Assembly: GCA_017997825.1 (NCBI GenBank)
Contig: JAGOEH010000182.1
Span: 1 to 6,220 of the forward strand
Direction: 5' to 3'
Origin: Candidatus Delongbacteria bacterium
GTDB lineage: Bacteria > JAGOEH01
Length of the DNA: 6,220 bases
Every line of letters begins with the position of its first letter. The first letter of the stretch is position 1. Below, in pieces: positions 5,301 to 6,220 of this stretch. The translations under genes were made by a program, and so were the position numbers. Below the pieces are notes generated by a model. That model was given only the letters and a program-made list of their open reading frames with translations, did no database searches and had not been told where the DNA came from.

Positions 5301-6220
5301 ATCTTCGCAATACCCGCTGTCGATGGGAGTGAACACGATCGGCAGGCGCAGGGAACTGTCCGGAAAAACAGAATAGGGCCCGGAAGAGTGTACCGGACGG
5401 AAAACCGCCGTCCCTTTCGGATCCAGAAATCCCACGCTATCGATGGTCACCGGCTCGCGGCAGGTATTGATTATCTCCAATTCACGGATTTCGGAACGGC
5501 TCACCAACACCGGGCCGAAATGCAGTTCTTTCTCCGGAATGAGCAGACCAAGAGTTTGAATGGTGAATGGGAACTGCAGGGTGTCATACAGGCTATCATC
5601 GATCCAGTCGGGTTCCAGGCTGGGCTGAAGGATAGCCAAGGTATCGATCAATAATAAATCCTGATTGGGAGGCGAATAGGTATGTTCATAATAGAGGTGT
5701 TTATGCGTCGATTGCAGGTAGGGCAGCCTGACGGTACCCTGGTAGGTGGTATCGCGCCAGCCGCGATGCCGGAACTGCAGGCGGAGACTGTCGGTTCGAT
5801 CCAGGGCTTGATCCGGGGCATTCAGAGGAGCGCCAGGCTGAAGTTCCCCATAACTTAGCCCGCCCCATTCCAGAAAATCCGGCAGGGTCCGAATGGCGGT
5901 CAGGGTGTCATAGACCGGCCGCATCAGAGATCGGCTGTTCAGTTCCAATTGGAACAGTGTATCGCGGGTATGGCACAATGCGGCTGAGGATTCACCCGAT
6001 CGGGGGATGCGGGGAAACAGACCGTAATCGACCGAATCGGAAGAAAACAGAAAGTATCCTTTCAGGCTGTCGTCTTGCGACAGACTGTCGTCAAACCAGG
6101 GATCATCAAAGCGGTTGAGGGCAAATCCCAGGTACAGGGTATCGGCCCCGGGGGGAATCGGCACGAATTCCCGGCTTTCTCCAATGTAAAAGGCCTGCTG
6201 AAGCCTGAGCGGATAATCGG
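2304..6220 (-). CDS. Large secreted Hydin/ASH-repeat protein with C-terminal CHU_C (type IX secretion type B) sorting domain; 5' end outside the window
   Basis: Probably an exported surface or filament protein of the type IX secretion pathway. The frame stays open to the right edge. The first start-like codon (GTG at 6164) lies inside a conserved-looking motif (FVPIPPGADTLYLGF), so the true start is upstream. Numbering from that GTG, 1286 residues are visible. Residues before about 45 end a small beta-sandwich module. Residues about 46-204 are unassigned. Residues about 205-1195 form nine Ig-like Hydin/ASH (choice-of-anchor D) domains, each with an 'N-x-G' turn followed by a short hydrophobic strand, and usually a late strand such as LQISSNDP or LVITTNDP. 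Residues about 1198-1286 are a CHU_C/gliding-motility C-terminal domain: TPNEDGFNE, then LIFDKNGKQV, FFWKGRDE, APGVYLYFIK and a final strand VVIVY. Asp/Ser/Thr are abundant and Lys is scarce in the repeats. It precedes the PorP/SprF-OmpA gene by 51 bp, presumably in one operon. Family assignment is by motif reading; ligand and exact role are unknown. A FlgD-like C-terminal sorting domain is the main alternative for the tail. Confidence 0.85.
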   Translation of the reverse strand, partial: DYPLRLQQAFYIGESREFVPIPPGADTLYLGFALNRFDDPWFDDSLSQDDSLKGYFLFSSDSVDYGLFPRIPRSGESSAALCHTRDTLFQLELNSRSLMRPVYDTLTAIRTLPDFLEWGGLSYGELQPGAPLNAPDQALDRTDSLRLQFRHRGWRDTTYQGTVRLPYLQSTHKHLYYEHTYSPPNQDLLLIDTLAILQPSLEPDWIDDSLYDTLQFPFTIQTLGLLIPEKELHFGPVLVSRSEIRELEIINTCREPVTIDSVGFLDPKGTAVFRPVHSSGPYSVFPDSSLRLPIVFTPIDSGYCEDWLILSNKDRRDTLIVYVDGIGGRRDIEVTPTSMVIDSVCYPDTFDIVLTIRNTGNLSLQIDSLAETGIAGNLKWITCSPLLPVSLKAMESIQLSLGLVLVSSTPLSPMPDILMLYSDAGNAPKLPVPITIAKVETPRPELITLSHDFGSIEVGKETGFGECHIINQGCDKVRIENWYFTGQDQAFILTTPADSMRSPFFEHKYFAVTFKPLKNGWMTDTLILEYDSVSGGRDTMALEGKGISPELSIDSAQLHIGDSTLCNHVPMIDWLDIANSGTAGLRIYRIEVDEDLPMSFEISRGDTLHFSTIIQDTVLLTSGGHIKLKLYIRYIPPGIGPDSARLIFHTNHYYHPVDTYWIRTDSVRSQNIRVTHSSGLSESDTLRFAQGGIGNRVYQTLRVDNPGCYPLTLDRMMTHDPFYLDMLQLGRTFPLAVEPGGSLDIPVYFLPMDTSLHIESFRIYSDDPLIGRNPVTITMRGSSGYPVMGISSPVVMFDSVCIRNDSDYQILTINNNGSIPLWLDSVVSRYPQVFRVDFQPMDSIPPGQSGTVGLVFNPHTHPDSIKIYTTTLQISSNDPGSPDTCILIGRSHGQRMDVITDTVEFALRDLGVSSPAEARLWNPGCYPLTVVNLQSNHPYFTWQTPLPVEIEAGSIDTIALSFLPTVTQDTGKIIRAILTVDGNDPYQPQQTIVMQARVGYALTAYSALSIDFDSTCIHDSSDMDLELVNQGIVPLVIDSLKWLNGNLFSYRPPDSVRLNPQASLFITLQSKPVQIGDWSDRLVIYSNSVSSPDTIRVRVSAKGQSFHLPVTRIEFEEYSIVKDNTQTAELHNIGCYPLEINDVILRDTTNFNFSLPPGLPFTILPGGIYTTPSIHYHPDSIEQSTAWLVITTNDPRRERDSILLVASVTREEFQRVRVYPLVCTPNEDGFNEQIDFNFLDNAYLNSEVLIFDKNGKQVRHLTHYPFFWKGRDENEKLVAPGVYLYFIKAPEAGIYQKGSVVIVY
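2307..2573 (-). other. CHU_C / T9SS type B sorting domain (C-terminal part of the repeat protein)
   Basis: About 89 C-terminal residues match the usual CHU_C plan. There is an entry strand plus TPNxDGxN (here TPNEDGFNE), an acidic beta strand region, a strand of the 'V.IFdrwG..v' type (EVLIFDKNGKQV), an aromatic W-x-G turn (FFWKGRDE), a G-x-Y-x-Y-x-I strand (GVYLYFIK) and a terminal strand with Gly before hydrophobics (GSVVIVY). In studied Bacteroidota such domains direct export by the type IX machinery, with help from a PorP/SprF-family partner, which is exactly what the next gene resembles. The residue before TPN is cysteine where most family members have phenylalanine. Related FlgD Ig-like domains share parts of this pattern, so sorting function is probable rather than shown. 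Confidence 0.75.
2580..5552 (-). repeat. Nine tandem Hydin/ASH-like domains in strict A-B alternation (protein-level repeat)
   Basis: The repeat is visible in translation, not as close DNA identity. Type A domains carry a cysteine in the turn after 'N-x' (INTCREP, NQGCDKV, NPGCYPL, NPGCYPL, NIGCYPL; residues 235, 456, 690, 907, 1117 counted from the GTG at 6164). Type B domains carry it about 12-16 residues before that turn (DSVCYPD, DSTLCNH, DSVCIRN, DSTCIHD; residues 327, 548, 783, 998) and have no cysteine in the turn. Order is A1 B1 A2 B2 A3 B3 A4 B4 A5. Approximate A-B units are 5552-4893, 4892-4209, 4208-3540 and 3539-2901, with A5 at 2900-2580. The A-to-A period is 210-234 residues, about 110 per domain. 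The last three A domains share G-C-Y-P-L exactly, suggesting either later duplication or stronger constraint near the C-terminus. Domain edges are estimates to within about ten residues. Confidence 0.8.
6030..6220 (-). other. Tail of a small beta-sandwich (lectin-like?) module at the visible N-terminal end of the repeat protein
   Basis: The in-frame translation upstream of GTG 6164 contains QQAFYIGESREF, which continues without a break into VPIPPGADTLYLGFALN and then an Asp-rich stretch (DDPWFDDS). This F-x-I-G ... f-x-(V/I)-P-x-GA-x-x-LyLG-f ... Asp-rich order resembles small jelly-roll modules found in many secreted proteins, sometimes described as LecA-like, in which the 'P-x-GA-x-x-L-x-LG' core is followed by a 'Y-x-D-N-x-G' loop. 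Here the loop would be the D-x-W-F-D-D-S segment. The beginning of the module is outside the window. Sugar or calcium binding is only a possibility. The main firm conclusion is that the gene begins to the right of this window. Confidence 0.4.

Noticed and set aside
2800-5470. Recurrent GAATCG/TATCG words and repeated 'ggataaca' blocks that could suggest a DNA repeat array or CRISPR
   Set aside because: Spacing is irregular, and the words are the codons for Asp-Ser and Gly-Cys-Tyr motifs in the protein repeats; there are no identical repeats with uniform spacers.
6162-6164. GTG at 6164 as the start of the repeat protein
   Set aside because: The frame is open to the window edge and upstream residues (FYIGESREF) continue the same beta-sandwich motif; no ribosome site precedes it.

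Overview
The window carries two large, complete-looking minus-strand reading frames that read as a single transcription unit: an upstream giant secreted repeat protein (2304 to beyond the right edge) followed 51 bp later by an outer-membrane beta-barrel/OmpA fusion protein (147-2252). Both are envelope or secretion proteins of a kind typical of the Fibrobacterota-Chlorobiota-Bacteroidota (FCB) superphylum. The main evidence is a CHU_C-type (gliding-motility-associated, type IX secretion type B) sorting domain at the C-terminus of the first protein, and a PorP/SprF-like barrel in the second. Base composition close to half GC by eye, a plausible purine-rich ribosome site, and the Hydin/ASH-like repeat style fit an uncultured FCB lineage at least as well as classical Bacteroidia. 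The lineage call is inference.

Layout, read in transcription order (right to left). At 6220-6030 the repeat protein enters the window already in frame, with the tail of a small beta-sandwich module. A poorly classifiable region follows (about 6030-5553). Then come nine Ig-like Hydin/ASH ('choice-of-anchor D') domains (about 5552-2580), and a final CHU_C domain (2573-2307) ends in a TGA stop. After a 51-bp spacer, the second gene starts at an ATGATGATG cluster and encodes signal peptide, PorP/SprF-like barrel, degenerate OmpA-like domain, Ig-like spacer and canonical peptidoglycan-binding OmpA domain.

The left 146 bp contain no confident gene. They hold a 13-bp G homopolymer (63-75) inside a weak, edge-truncated plus-strand reading frame that runs convergently into the 3' end of the OmpA-fusion gene. 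The tract length decides where that frame stops.

Working model (inference from known families): the first protein is exported by a type IX system through its CHU_C tail. The second is its co-encoded partner in the outer membrane, a SprF/PorP-like barrel carrying its own peptidoglycan anchor, combining in one chain what flavobacteria usually split between PorP/SprF and a separate OmpA-type protein. The most notable pattern is that the Hydin-like domains strictly alternate between two types, each with one conserved cysteine at a different place. This gives cysteine pairs 91-93 residues apart in four successive two-domain units, and a fifth pair 88 residues apart in which the sorting domain supplies the second cysteine. 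This suggests a ladder of inter-domain disulfides along a stiff surface fibre.
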